64,000 nucleotides of DNA from the NCBI RefSeq assembly GCF_014174405.1, contig NZ_JACEGA010000001.1, positions 2,323,001-2,387,000 of the forward strand. The letters are read 5' to 3'. The DNA is from Variimorphobacter saccharofermentans. Lineage in GTDB: Bacteria; Bacillota; Clostridia; Lachnospirales; Lachnospiraceae. Positions 54,441-63,982 of the stretch are shown piece after piece. The stretch's first letter is position 1; every line of letters begins with the position of its first letter. A program made the position numbers and the translations under genes. The notes under the pieces were generated by a model. It was not told where the DNA came from. It was given only the letters and a program-made list of their open reading frames with translations, and did not search any database.

Positions 54441-55280
54441 CTACAGGCTTTTATGTTCAATCAAAGAATTTACTTCTTTTCTAATCTGGATAAACCTCTC
54501 TGAATCCTTTAATGATAAATCTCTGTTATATGGCAATATTACCGGAACTTCTTTTTTAACCGTTCCCGGAGTTGAAGTAAGTACGTATATCTTGCTGGAT
54601 AAGAAGATAGCTTCTTCAATATCATGGGTTACAAACATAATAGTCGGTTTTTCTATCTGCCATATTTGTCTTATTAATAACTGCATATCCGCCCTTGTCT
54701 GAGGATCAAGGGCGCTAAAAGGCTCGTCCATCAGCAATACTTCAGGGCTGTTTGCGAGAGCTCTAGCAATTGCTACTCTTTGCTTCATACCACCTGATAA
54801 TTCTTTGGGATAACTGTTTCGAAACTTTTCAAGTTTGATTACCTTGAGATATTTATCGGTAATTTCCTCCTGCTCTTTGGACGGGATCTTTCTCAATTTA
54901 AGCCCGAACTTAATATTATCAGCGACTGTCATCCACGGGAACAAAGTATATGCCTGAAATACCATTCCTCTGTCTGCCCCGGGACCGATAATATTTCTAT
55001 CTTTAATTACTATCTGTCCGGATGTAGCTACATCAAGACCTGCAACCATTCTAAGTAAGGTCGATTTTCCGCAACCTGACGGGCCAACGATGGATACAAA
55101 CTCATTTTCAAGAATATTTATATTAACATCTTTCATCGCAACAGTGTCACCTTTTACCGAATGATACACTTTGTTAAGGTCTTTCACATATATTTTACTG
55201 TTTGCCAGGTTCGCTTCAATATGACTGTTTTGCTCAGGCAGTTTACTTTTCCTTATTCTAAACAATTGCATTTCTGTCAT
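54441..55280 (-). CDS. NitT/TauT-family ABC transporter ATPase
   Basis: A 279-residue ABC ATPase with Walker A GPSGCGKST (66-74), Q-loop VFQAYTLFPW, signature LSGGMKQR, Walker B VLLMDEPFSAL and H-loop FVTHDIEEA. It powers the importer formed with the permease and binding protein upstream. Its start overlaps the permease stop by four bases (ATGA), so the two are coupled. The family takes up nitrate, sulfonates, or, in operons like this one, guanidine- or urea-like nitrogen compounds. Confidence 0.93.
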   Translation of the reverse strand: MTEMQLFRIRKSKLPEQNSHIEANLANSKIYVKDLNKVYHSVKGDTVAMKDVNINILENEFVSIVGPSGCGKSTLLRMVAGLDVATSGQIVIKDRNIIGPGADRGMVFQAYTLFPWMTVADNIKFGLKLRKIPSKEQEEITDKYLKVIKLEKFRNSYPKELSGGMKQRVAIARALANSPEVLLMDEPFSALDPQTRADMQLLIRQIWQIEKPTIMFVTHDIEEAIFLSSKIYVLTSTPGTVKKEVPVILPYNRDLSLKDSERFIQIRKEVNSLIEHKSL

Positions 55281-56065
55281 CCCCCTTCAGCCCAATGGAA
55301 TAGTTTTTTATTAACAAGAGCAAAGATACGGTCCGTTATAAGACCTAGTAAACCAATTAGAATGATTCCTGCAAATATGGCGTCTGTTTTAAGAAAACGC
55401 TGAGATTTCAAAATTGTATACCCTAATCCCGTGTCGGCTGCAACCAGTTCGGCGCTTACGAGATAGGTCCATGCCCAACCAATCATCATGCGTAATGTTT
55501 CCATTAATCTTGGCATCATAGCCGGGATGATAATCTTAAATACTGCCTTTCTTGTATTCGTTCCCAAAGTATAGCCTGCATTAATCAGATCATCCGGTAC
55601 ACTCATCGCATCATCTGCTACCATTAATACCAGCTGAAAGAAGGTTCCAATAAAGATAACGGTTACCTTAGCATTTTCTCCAATGCCAATCCAAACCATG
55701 ATTAGCGGTAAAAAAGCAGGAACCGGCATATATCTTATGAATTCACATAATGGTCTGATTACTGCCTCGAATTTCTTGAAGGTTCCGGTCAGAATGCCAA
55801 CCGGAACTCCAAGTATAACTGCATAAAGAAATCCTAAAGTTATTCTGTAGATGCTTATTTTTGAGTTATTCCAGAGTGAGCCATCACTAATGGCTTTGAT
55901 ATAGTAGTTGATTACATTTTGAGGTTTTGGAAGGAATATTTCACTTATAGCCCCGCTTGAGCTCGCTATGTACCATGCAGATAGTATAATGACAAATGAT
56001 ATGATAGCCATTAGGGTATAATTCTTTCTGTCTATCTTTTTTCTGATTTTTATATTGATCATCAA
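55277..56065 (-). CDS. NitT/TauT-family ABC permease
   Basis: A 262-residue permease with six helices and the EAA-type loop DLINAGYTLGTNTRKAVFKI near residue 160. It overlaps the binding-protein gene by four bases at its start (ATGA) and the ATPase gene by four at its end. One permease serving as homodimer is normal for the SsuC/TauC type. Confidence 0.92.
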   Translation of the reverse strand: MMINIKIRKKIDRKNYTLMAIISFVIILSAWYIASSSGAISEIFLPKPQNVINYYIKAISDGSLWNNSKISIYRITLGFLYAVILGVPVGILTGTFKKFEAVIRPLCEFIRYMPVPAFLPLIMVWIGIGENAKVTVIFIGTFFQLVLMVADDAMSVPDDLINAGYTLGTNTRKAVFKIIIPAMMPRLMETLRMMIGWAWTYLVSAELVAADTGLGYTILKSQRFLKTDAIFAGIILIGLLGLITDRIFALVNKKLFHWAEGG

Positions 56066-57096
56066 TCCGCCCCCTTAATATAAGTATCATCAAGAAGTAC
56101 ACTTACATCCTCCGGCTCTTTTTCTATCATTTTTGTGTCCACCAGAAATTCTGCGGACTTTTCCAAGGTGTAGTTAAGATATGTAAAATCATTTCCCTTT
56201 TGGAAGGTTTTCTGGTTCATAGCTTTATCAAAGATAGTAACCCCATCTAACATTACCAAATAGTCTTCATATTTTAATTCTGCTCTATCACATATCTCCT
56301 GAATAAAATCCTTATCTCGCACATTTAGCTTATCAACTCCGTCAAACCATGAGTCAACGATTTTTTGTACTGTATCTGAGCTGTTGTTAATTACTTCACT
56401 TCTTACTGCTAAGGTGTCTGGAATCAATCCAGGCTCACTCTTTGTACTGTAAAGGAGAATTCCGCCCACCTGAATTGCTGTTGATAAAGTTGGTTCCCAA
56501 AGCACTGCCGCATCAACACTCCCGGCAATAAATGCAGGACCCGCATCATTAATTGTCATATTAGTAAAATCAATATCATCTATAGTCATCCCATTATCAT
56601 TAAGTATCTTCAGAAGAAACATATGCTCCAGGGTACCTACTTCTGTAGCTACTTTTTTGCCTTGTAAATCTTTGATAGAATTAATTCCTTCCTTGACTAC
56701 TAAACCATCTGCGCCATATGAATTATCATTTACAAGAACTATCTTAAAATCAACTCCCTCATTTAATGGAGCAATTGCATCTGAACCAGCAATACAGATC
56801 CCATCCACCTGTCCAGAATAGAAGGCCGTTAAAGAATCACTATATACAGGGAAGAATTTGATCGTTACATTGACACCATTATCTTTAAATATCCCTGTTC
56901 CATCTATACCATACCATGCATACCAGCCTGACATGGGACTTACTCCCAGAATAAACGGATTATCTTCCGTACCTTTTACCAGAGATTGACTTGTTTTCTG
57001 AGTGCTCTCCGATTTAGGGGAACTGCTGCACCCTACACAGACTACTAACATAACTGTTATCAAACTAAGACATAATATTTTCTTCATCATAATCAT
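56062..57096 (-). CDS. NitT/TauT-family substrate-binding lipoprotein
   Basis: A 344-residue lipoprotein with signal peptide and lipobox VVCVGC, followed by an NMT1/SsuA-like binding domain (for example GVSPMSGWYAWYGIDGTGIF and VDAAVLWEPTLSTAIQ). It captures the substrate outside the cell. Four in-frame Met codons cluster at 57087-57102; AAGGTGA favours 57096. It is followed directly by the permease. The large aromatic content at the ligand site (WYAWYG) would suit a cation such as guanidinium, but this is a guess. Confidence 0.88.
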   Translation of the reverse strand: MIMMKKILCLSLITVMLVVCVGCSSSPKSESTQKTSQSLVKGTEDNPFILGVSPMSGWYAWYGIDGTGIFKDNGVNVTIKFFPVYSDSLTAFYSGQVDGICIAGSDAIAPLNEGVDFKIVLVNDNSYGADGLVVKEGINSIKDLQGKKVATEVGTLEHMFLLKILNDNGMTIDDIDFTNMTINDAGPAFIAGSVDAAVLWEPTLSTAIQVGGILLYSTKSEPGLIPDTLAVRSEVINNSSDTVQKIVDSWFDGVDKLNVRDKDFIQEICDRAELKYEDYLVMLDGVTIFDKAMNQKTFQKGNDFTYLNYTLEKSAEFLVDTKMIEKEPEDVSVLLDDTYIKGAD

Positions 57097-57118
57097 CACC
57101 ATCACCTTCTTAAGTTTA

Positions 57119-57463
57119 TTAAATAATTGCATCATTTTCTTTTTCGCCTGTTCGAATACGAAATGCATTTTTCGCAGGCATTACAAATATTTTTCCATCA
57201 CCTGCCTGATTTGTTTTATTCACCTCTACAACGGTATCAATAAGGCACTGGACATCTTCATCCCTTACATACATCTCAATCATTCTTTTAGCAACAACTC
57301 TATGTCGTATTTCACTGTCATCATTATCCATATCGTACTGAACCGGTTGCTTTCCTCTTCCTACAACCTCTTTGACAGTCATGGAATGAAAGCCTGCATC
57401 AACAAGAGCCTGTTTCGTTTTAAAATACATTTTGGGACGCAATATAATAACAACTTCCTTCAT
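57119..57463 (-). CDS. PII-family regulator, NifI2-like
   Basis: A 114-residue PII-fold protein. It has the NifI-type T-loop entry VVGRGKQPVQYD, an elongated T-loop region (DNDDSEIRHRVVAKRM) and the C-terminal GDGKIFVMPAKNAFRIRTGE that forms the ATP/2-oxoglutarate site. NifI2 proteins pair with NifI1 and regulate nitrogenase in archaea and clostridia, but here there is no nif gene. It follows the other PII gene by 35 bases and precedes the transporter genes, so the pair may switch uptake or the carboxylase by nitrogen status. Confidence 0.87.
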   Translation of the reverse strand: MKEVVIILRPKMYFKTKQALVDAGFHSMTVKEVVGRGKQPVQYDMDNDDSEIRHRVVAKRMIEMYVRDEDVQCLIDTVVEVNKTNQAGDGKIFVMPAKNAFRIRTGEKENDAII

Positions 57464-57498
57464 GTGTTCCTCCCTTCTACCACTGGTATTGGCTATCT

Positions 57499-57828
57499 TT
57501 ATAATCTGTTTTCTCCACTGCTTATCGTAACTGCCCTTTCCACATCTGATATAAATATTTTTCCGTCTCCGTAAGTACCGTTTTTACCTGTCTTTGCTGA
57601 ATCTGCAATTATCTTGATAACCTTTTCCTCATCTTCATCATTTACAACAATCATAATCATTTCTTTTGGGATTTCATCATAATAGGTAACCCCGACTTTT
57701 AACCCCTTTTGCTTTCCTCTTCCCAATACATTCATACGAGTAGCCGCTGAATAACCTTTTTTCATAAGTGCATCCAGTACATCCTCCACTTTTTCCGGTC
57801 TTATGATAGCTTTTATCATTTTCATCAT
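57499..57828 (-). CDS. PII-family regulator, NifI1-like
   Basis: A 109-residue PII-fold protein starting MMKMIKAIIRPEKVEDVLDA. The T-loop GRGKQKGLKVGVTYYDEIPKEM is the NifI1 signature, and GTYGDGKIFISDVERAVTI closes the nucleotide site. The Tyr used for uridylylation in GlnB is not at the usual place. GGAGG five bases before 57828 fixes the start. Partner of the NifI2-like gene downstream; both sit between the hydrolase and transporter genes. Confidence 0.88.
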   Translation of the reverse strand: MMKMIKAIIRPEKVEDVLDALMKKGYSAATRMNVLGRGKQKGLKVGVTYYDEIPKEMIMIVVNDEDEEKVIKIIADSAKTGKNGTYGDGKIFISDVERAVTISSGENRL

Positions 57829-57932
57829 ATTTTCCTCCATTCCCCCTTATATCGGGCAACTAATATTCTTGTAGCATTTATAAAAACAGGATCTGCATCC
57901 TAGTTGTATTACTCGTTAAAGCGGTTTCTGAA

Positions 57933-59633
57933 CTAAAAACTATGACTATCAGAAATATCTTCTGCATTTTCTACTCCATATGGTTCGCATATAAAACCAT
58001 TAACCCACCTGCCGTCTTCCAATTCTATTTCACCAATCGAAAGCGGCGATGTTACCTGTTTCATGAATATACCAAGGTTAGCAACCGGAATATCATATAC
58101 ATCTACTTCAATATAGGTTCCATTCTTTTCATCCCTTACCATTCCTGGTTTCACAGGTGTTGAATTAAGCTTGTACAGCTTGTATTTATCAGTTGTCTTT
58201 GCTTTCTCTGTAAATACTGCACCTTGTACGGTTAACTGGTTCTCTAATAAATATCCTTTTTTATGCAGACCACATACTGCAATCGGTATGGTTTCAGAAT
58301 GAAGAAATGTATCTGCGGTTTTAAGAACCAAACCTTCTGAATCAGCTAATGCAAAAATAGTAATTCCAAATGGAATATCGTTGTCATCCTGTTTTTCAGG
58401 AATTGCAATTGCAGATAAATCTAAAAGATTACAATGATTTGTATATAAGCCCATCATTTTGTTTGTCTCAATTGGGTTTTCTCTCACCTCATCTCTGTAG
58501 AAAGTTCCTCCAACGGTCGGCATGATAAGTACAGAATCCTGTAGTATTTTGTCTGCCTTTACTCTATAATCCTGAAGAGTATGGATTGCTTCGAAAAGTT
58601 TGGCTGCCGTATACTCCCTTTTTTCGCCTGCACGAAGGATTTCCTCTGTTACCGGAAAAGTCTTTCCAGGATTATTGTGAATGAACTTACCTAAATCTTT
58701 CCACCGTTCTGCTACCCAAGGGCCTTCATATAAAATTGATGCTGCTTTTTCAAATATTGTGTAATCAATATATTCAACCGGAATTCCAAGCCTTTTAATA
58801 CGATTTATGGCATTTTCCCATTTTTCTTTATAGATCTTAGCAAACTTTCCAAAGAATATCGGTCCTTCGCTTGGTAAGAGTATTTTCCTGGGTTTTACTG
58901 GTATAATCCGCGGTAATCTCCTAGACCAGCTGCAATCTTCATCAAATTCTCTAACTAATGAATTTACTAATATTACATCCTCAAGAGTATTCGTAAATAC
59001 TGATACACAGTCAATACTTGCACAAGCAGGCACAACTCCTTTCGTAGACCATGCTCCCAGTGCCGGCTTATATCCAATCAGACAATTTAATGCAGCCGGT
59101 ACTCTCCCAGAACCAGCAGTATCCGTTCCTAGTGAAAAAGCCGCCATTCCAAGTGCTACTGCTACGGCAGAACCGGAACTGGATCCTCCACTGATAAGCT
59201 CCGGATTCAATGCATTATGACATTCACCATATGGGCTTCTGGTGCCAACAAGGCCAGTAGCGAACTGATCCAGATTGGTCTTCCCGACTGGAATAGCCCC
59301 GGCACTTATTAGTTTGTCAACTACAGTAGCACTGGTTTTCGGTATATATTCATATTCTTTACAGGCTGCGGTGGTGGGAACATCTTTAAGATCAATATTA
59401 TCTTTTACTGCGAAAGGGATCCCCCATAAAGGAAGCTCCTTGGTATATGGTGGTAATGCATCAATATATTGCTTCATCATATCCATAGATGGCTTTACAA
59501 TCCATATATTATAATCTTCATACTCCTTCGCCCGACGAATTATTTCATTTGCTAATTCCAAAGGACTTAATTCTCCCGATTCGTATCTCTTTTCTATCCA
59601 TGCTATTGATAACTTTTTAGGAAAATATTTCAT
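57933..59633 (-). CDS. atzF: Allophanate hydrolase (AtzF-like)
   Basis: A 566-residue amidase-signature enzyme. The triad is K77 (FAVKDNID), S151 (GGSSSGS) and S175 (DTAGS), S151 and S175 being 24 apart as in the family. Residues about 440-566 form the small C-terminal domain of allophanate hydrolases (QLTVQGAVFTEKAKTT, SIGEIELEDGRWVNGFICE). It hydrolyses allophanate, the carboxylation product, to ammonia and CO2. It follows the carboxylase by 13 bases; AAGGAG sets the start. Confidence 0.93.
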   Translation of the reverse strand: MKYFPKKLSIAWIEKRYESGELSPLELANEIIRRAKEYEDYNIWIVKPSMDMMKQYIDALPPYTKELPLWGIPFAVKDNIDLKDVPTTAACKEYEYIPKTSATVVDKLISAGAIPVGKTNLDQFATGLVGTRSPYGECHNALNPELISGGSSSGSAVAVALGMAAFSLGTDTAGSGRVPAALNCLIGYKPALGAWSTKGVVPACASIDCVSVFTNTLEDVILVNSLVREFDEDCSWSRRLPRIIPVKPRKILLPSEGPIFFGKFAKIYKEKWENAINRIKRLGIPVEYIDYTIFEKAASILYEGPWVAERWKDLGKFIHNNPGKTFPVTEEILRAGEKREYTAAKLFEAIHTLQDYRVKADKILQDSVLIMPTVGGTFYRDEVRENPIETNKMMGLYTNHCNLLDLSAIAIPEKQDDNDIPFGITIFALADSEGLVLKTADTFLHSETIPIAVCGLHKKGYLLENQLTVQGAVFTEKAKTTDKYKLYKLNSTPVKPGMVRDEKNGTYIEVDVYDIPVANLGIFMKQVTSPLSIGEIELEDGRWVNGFICEPYGVENAEDISDSHSF

Positions 59634-59646
59634 GAGATGCACTCCT

Positions 59647-62600
59647 TTATTCTACCTTTATACACGCTACCAGCTGTCCGCTGTTTACCTGTTCACCGGG
59701 ATCCATGTATAGCTTTTCCACAATACCGTTGTATTTTGATTCGATTGGGAATTCCATCTTCATACTTTCAAGTATTACTAAGATATCTCCCTCTTTCACT
59801 ACCTGCTTCTCTTTGACCTGTACTTTCCATACACTTCCGGGGAGACTGGCTCTTATCACTTCACAGCCAATCGGAATATCCTCGTCAATAAATAATGCTT
59901 CTTCTTCTGTTTCTGACACATAATTATCAAGACCTTGCTCTTTCCATCTCTGACGCTCTGCTTCAAAGGAGGCTTCCTGATGTTCCTTGAATGCCTTAAT
60001 GGACACTTTGTTATCTTCAAGGAATTTTTTATATTCTCCAAGATTGAATGTCGTATCTTCAATTTCTACTTTGAATTTTCCTCTTATGAAATCTTCTCTG
60101 TATTTGAGAATTTCTTCTGCCGAGACGGGATAGAACTTCAATTGATCAAAGAAATTTAAAAACCATGGTTTCTTTTTGGTAAAGTACTCTGTCTCCTTTA
60201 GCGAATTCCACATTTGAATGGTTCTTCCTACCAATTGGTAGCCCCCGGGGCCTTCCATTCCATAAACACACAAATATGCGCCACCAATTCCGACTGCATT
60301 TTCCGGAGTCCAAGGTCTGGCCGGATTATATTTTGTTGTCACCATTCTATGTCTTGGGTCAATGGGGGTAGCGACAGGTGCGCCCAAATATACATCTCCC
60401 AGACCCAATACAAGATAGTTCGCGTTAAATACGATGTTTTTGACATCATCAAGGCTGCTAAGGCCGTTGATTCTTCGAATAAACTCGGGATTACTAGGGC
60501 ACCATGGAGCGTTTGAACGGACTGTTTGTTGATATCTCTCGGCCGCAAGTCTGGTCTGCGGGTCATCCCATGACAAAGGCAATTTGATAATTCTTGAAGG
60601 TACGGTTACATTATCAAGTTCAGGTAATGCTGCATTGACCTTCAACACGATATCTACTATTTCTTTCAATGATATCTGATCAATATCAAAATGAATTTGA
60701 ATTGAGCGAATCCCTGGAGTTAAATCTATGATGGGAAGCCTCATTTTTTCCAACTCCTGCATTAGTATATGTACCCTAAAACGAAGGTCGATATTAAGTT
60801 CCATTTGCCCGAACTCAACTAATATATTCTCTTCTCCGTCAAGTCTTACCGTAATATCCGTATCAGCTACATTATCCCTTGCAAGGATGGCATATTCTGC
60901 ATCTAAGTGTACCTGTTCAGGAAGCGATACCACCTTGTAGTTTTGATTTATGTTCTCTTCTACTGCCTTCCTTATGACTTCTGCCTGTTCCAGAGTTAGC
61001 AGCTGAAAACGTACTTTATCGCCGGGATGTAACTGTCCAAGCTTCCATAGTTCACCCTTTGCCGTAGTTACCGGACAGACAAATCCACCAAGGCTTGGAC
61101 CATCAGGTCCAAGCAGTATCGACTGATCACCTGTTAAATCCAATGTGCCAATTGCATACGCATTATCATGGATGTTGGATGGGTGTAACCCTGCATCACC
61201 TCCATCCGTTCTAACCCATTGAGGGATAGGTCCATTTAGTCTGATACCAGTTCTGGCACTATTGAAGTTAACTTCATATACAGAAGATATTAATGTCGTT
61301 AAATATTCGGAATGCAGATACTCCGATGTTGGTTGAGGTCCCAGTATTACTCCTATGGTCCATTCATTGGAAAGTGTTGGCCTGTACATATCAGGTACAG
61401 ATTCAATAGAGTCTATTAGACAATTGTCGTTTACCCTTATCACATCACCAGTTCTCAAGGCCCTGCCGTTATGACCGCCAAACTTACCATCAATAAATGT
61501 AGAACCACTTCCCATAATCTTAGGTACATCAAGTCCACCTGCAATAAGTAAATACGTACGCATACCTTTATTACATTCTTTAAATTTTAAAATTTGCATC
61601 GGTGCTGCATGAATAACCTGATACATGCTAATTTCTTCACCATCCAGTGTAGCATGCATATCAGCACCAGTAATACAAAAGCTCATCGTAGTTCTGAAGC
61701 GATAACTGCCACCTTTATATGTCAGTTCCAGTCCCGCTGCATTCTCAGGATTTCCCAGAAGCTTGTTACCAATTCTAAAGTTATAACTGTCAAAGGGTCC
61801 ACAAGGGGGAACACCAACGGACCAATATCCGATCATTCCGGGATAATCCTGAACTGTGGTCTGAACACCGCCATCTAATACTTCAATCGCCTTTTCTTCC
61901 GGAATAAAATCATTTAGCATTCCAGTAAATAAAGAGCCTTCATTATAAACCTCTGTTTCAATAAGAGCCTTTAAATACTGCATATTTGTGGTAACTCCGT
62001 ATACCCTTGATTCGGTAAGTACGCGTTTCATTTTATTGATGGCGTCCTGTCTGTCCTCTCCATGAACGATGAGTTTCGCTAACATGGGATCATATAAAGA
62101 AGTAACCTCAATTCCCTTTTGTATCCATGTATCTATTCTGGCTAACGAATCAAAATGTAAGTCATCTATTTTTCCTGTACACGGTCTGAAACCATTGATG
62201 CAATCCTCAGCATATACTCGAACTTCAATTGCGTGTCCTTTAGGATTGTCTACCAACATTTTTAGTCCTGTTAACTCTCCAGCTGCTTCCTTTATCATCC
62301 ATTCCACTAAATCAATACCCAAAACTTCTTCTGTGATGCCATGTTCAACTTGAAGTCTGGTATTGACTTCGAGGAAATAGAACTCCTGCGTTGCTTCATC
62401 ATATAGAAATTCTACTGTTCCTGCATTCCGATAAGAGGCTTCTTTCGCCAAGCTTTCCGCTGCATCATACATTCTCTCCCTGACGCTATTATCAAACCTG
62501 GGAGCAGGACTTTCTTCCACCACCTTCTGATTTCTTCTTTGTACTGAGCAATCACGTTCACCTAACGCTGCTACTTCACCGAATTCATTACCAAATATCT

Positions 62601-63231
62601 GCACTTCCACATGTCTGGAACGGGTAATATACTTCTCAATAAATACACCTGCATTATTGAAATTGGCTAATGCTAAATAGCGTACTCCCTCATAGGCCTG
62701 TATAAGCTCCTCAGAGGAATTACAGATACGCATTCCTATTCCACCGCCGCCTGCAGTACTTTTTAATATAATCGGATAGCCAATTTTCTTTGCATTCTCT
62801 AATGCCTCTTCTAATCCACTTAAAAGTCCTGTGCCGGGAAGCAAAGGAACTCCGGCTTTTTTAGCTAATTCTCTAGCCGAATGCTTTAATCCAAACAATT
62901 GAATCTGCTCATGGGTAGGACCAATAAATTTGATTCCCTTTGACTCACATTCTCTGGCGAAATCTGTATTTTCACTTAAGAAGCCATAGCCGGGATGAAT
63001 TGCCTGAGCACCCGAACTAATAGCGGCATCAAGGATTTTACTGGTATCCAGATAGGTTTCCTTTGCTGTTCCTTCTCCTAAGAAGATCGCTTCATCTGCA
63101 TTTTCAACATGAATACTATCCTGGTCTGCTTTTGAATACACAGCCACACTTTTTATACCCATTTTCCTTAACGTTCGTTCTATCCTTACTGCTATTGCTC
63201 CACGATTTGCAATCAGCACTTTACTAAACAT
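59647..63231 (-). CDS. Biotin-dependent urea/guanidine carboxylase
   Basis: A 1194-residue single-chain carboxylase. Biotin carboxylase at about 1-450 (KVLIANRGAIAVRIERTLRK, STAGGGGIGMRI, EVNTRLQVEHGITEEV); carboxyltransferase of the KipA/KipI (AHS2/AHS1) type at about 460-1000; a DUF segment; and a C-terminal biotinyl domain with biotin on K1158 (ESMKMEFP). Using ATP and bicarbonate it carboxylates urea or guanidine. The DUF1989 neighbour favours guanidine, as such pairs form carboxyguanidine deiminase; the active-site residue that separates the two activities cannot be fixed here without alignment. RBS AAAAGGAG. Confidence 0.93.
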   Translation of the reverse strand: MFSKVLIANRGAIAVRIERTLRKMGIKSVAVYSKADQDSIHVENADEAIFLGEGTAKETYLDTSKILDAAISSGAQAIHPGYGFLSENTDFARECESKGIKFIGPTHEQIQLFGLKHSARELAKKAGVPLLPGTGLLSGLEEALENAKKIGYPIILKSTAGGGGIGMRICNSSEELIQAYEGVRYLALANFNNAGVFIEKYITRSRHVEVQIFGNEFGEVAALGERDCSVQRRNQKVVEESPAPRFDNSVRERMYDAAESLAKEASYRNAGTVEFLYDEATQEFYFLEVNTRLQVEHGITEEVLGIDLVEWMIKEAAGELTGLKMLVDNPKGHAIEVRVYAEDCINGFRPCTGKIDDLHFDSLARIDTWIQKGIEVTSLYDPMLAKLIVHGEDRQDAINKMKRVLTESRVYGVTTNMQYLKALIETEVYNEGSLFTGMLNDFIPEEKAIEVLDGGVQTTVQDYPGMIGYWSVGVPPCGPFDSYNFRIGNKLLGNPENAAGLELTYKGGSYRFRTTMSFCITGADMHATLDGEEISMYQVIHAAPMQILKFKECNKGMRTYLLIAGGLDVPKIMGSGSTFIDGKFGGHNGRALRTGDVIRVNDNCLIDSIESVPDMYRPTLSNEWTIGVILGPQPTSEYLHSEYLTTLISSVYEVNFNSARTGIRLNGPIPQWVRTDGGDAGLHPSNIHDNAYAIGTLDLTGDQSILLGPDGPSLGGFVCPVTTAKGELWKLGQLHPGDKVRFQLLTLEQAEVIRKAVEENINQNYKVVSLPEQVHLDAEYAILARDNVADTDITVRLDGEENILVEFGQMELNIDLRFRVHILMQELEKMRLPIIDLTPGIRSIQIHFDIDQISLKEIVDIVLKVNAALPELDNVTVPSRIIKLPLSWDDPQTRLAAERYQQTVRSNAPWCPSNPEFIRRINGLSSLDDVKNIVFNANYLVLGLGDVYLGAPVATPIDPRHRMVTTKYNPARPWTPENAVGIGGAYLCVYGMEGPGGYQLVGRTIQMWNSLKETEYFTKKKPWFLNFFDQLKFYPVSAEEILKYREDFIRGKFKVEIEDTTFNLGEYKKFLEDNKVSIKAFKEHQEASFEAERQRWKEQGLDNYVSETEEEALFIDEDIPIGCEVIRASLPGSVWKVQVKEKQVVKEGDILVILESMKMEFPIESKYNGIVEKLYMDPGEQVNSGQLVACIKVE

Positions 63232-63328
63232 ACGAATTACTCCTTTTCAATTTATATCATTTTATCCACCACTCAGCTGATTCTTTCTATCAATATCAAC
63301 TATGAGCATTAATGATGAGGGTAATATT

Positions 63329-63982
63329 TTATACCGGATCCCAGATGATAAGTCTTACCTGGGTTGGGTTATATGCATTACATGGGTTATTTAACTGTGG
63401 ACAGTTACTGATTAATACCATTGTCTGCTCTAAGGCTTTCATTTCCACATACTTTCCCGGTGCAGATACTCCATCATCAAATTTCAGGCCACCCTCTTTT
63501 GTTACCGGAACGTTCATAAAGAAGTTTATATTTGGAGCTAAATCACGCTTCTTTAAACCGGTAGTATCATTTGCAAGCTGTAACATAAAGCTATCACGAC
63601 AGTTGTGCATATATAGTTTTTCTCTGTCATAACGGACTGTATTGCTCTGAGATGAACAGGCTCCACCAATGGTGTCATGACGTCCTGTCAAATCCGCTGT
63701 TATTTCCAGTAATGGTTTTCCTGATTCGGTTCTTAATATACTGCCCGTGGTTAAGTAAATATTCTTCTGCATTACAATCGTTGTTACTGCTCCGTAATGA
63801 TCTTCGGGATTTGTCATATCATAAAATGTGGTATCCACTGCCTGATTACCTTCCAGATCAATAATCCGAAGACTTTGTCCCGGGTTTAGTGCATGCATCC
63901 AGCCTAGCCCTGCATCAAGTACTTGATCATAAATAGCATCTTCTATCTTTAAATCACTTTCTTTTTTTATAAATCCATACAT
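63329..63982 (-). CDS. DUF1989 protein, CgdB/urea-carboxylase-associated type
   Basis: A 217-residue DUF1989 protein. Conserved parts are NPGQSLRIIDLEGNQAVDT near 33-51, GSILRTESGKPLLEITAD near 80, TGRHDTIGGACSSQSN near 100-115 and HNCRDSFMLQ near 126, with His and Cys for metal binding. In guanidine degradation two such proteins (CgdA, CgdB) deiminate carboxyguanidine to allophanate. Only one copy is in the window; the other would lie just upstream beyond 64000. GGAGATTTAAAT precedes the ATG. The 97 bases to the carboxylase hold no terminator. Confidence 0.88.
   Translation of the reverse strand: MYGFIKKESDLKIEDAIYDQVLDAGLGWMHALNPGQSLRIIDLEGNQAVDTTFYDMTNPEDHYGAVTTIVMQKNIYLTTGSILRTESGKPLLEITADLTGRHDTIGGACSSQSNTVRYDREKLYMHNCRDSFMLQLANDTTGLKKRDLAPNINFFMNVPVTKEGGLKFDDGVSAPGKYVEMKALEQTMVLISNCPQLNNPCNAYNPTQVRLIIWDPV

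Noticed and set aside
63232..63328. Possible guanidine riboswitch before the carboxylase
   Set aside because: The 97-base gap shows neither the conserved guanidine-I core nor a terminator. If the operon has one it should lie beyond 64000.
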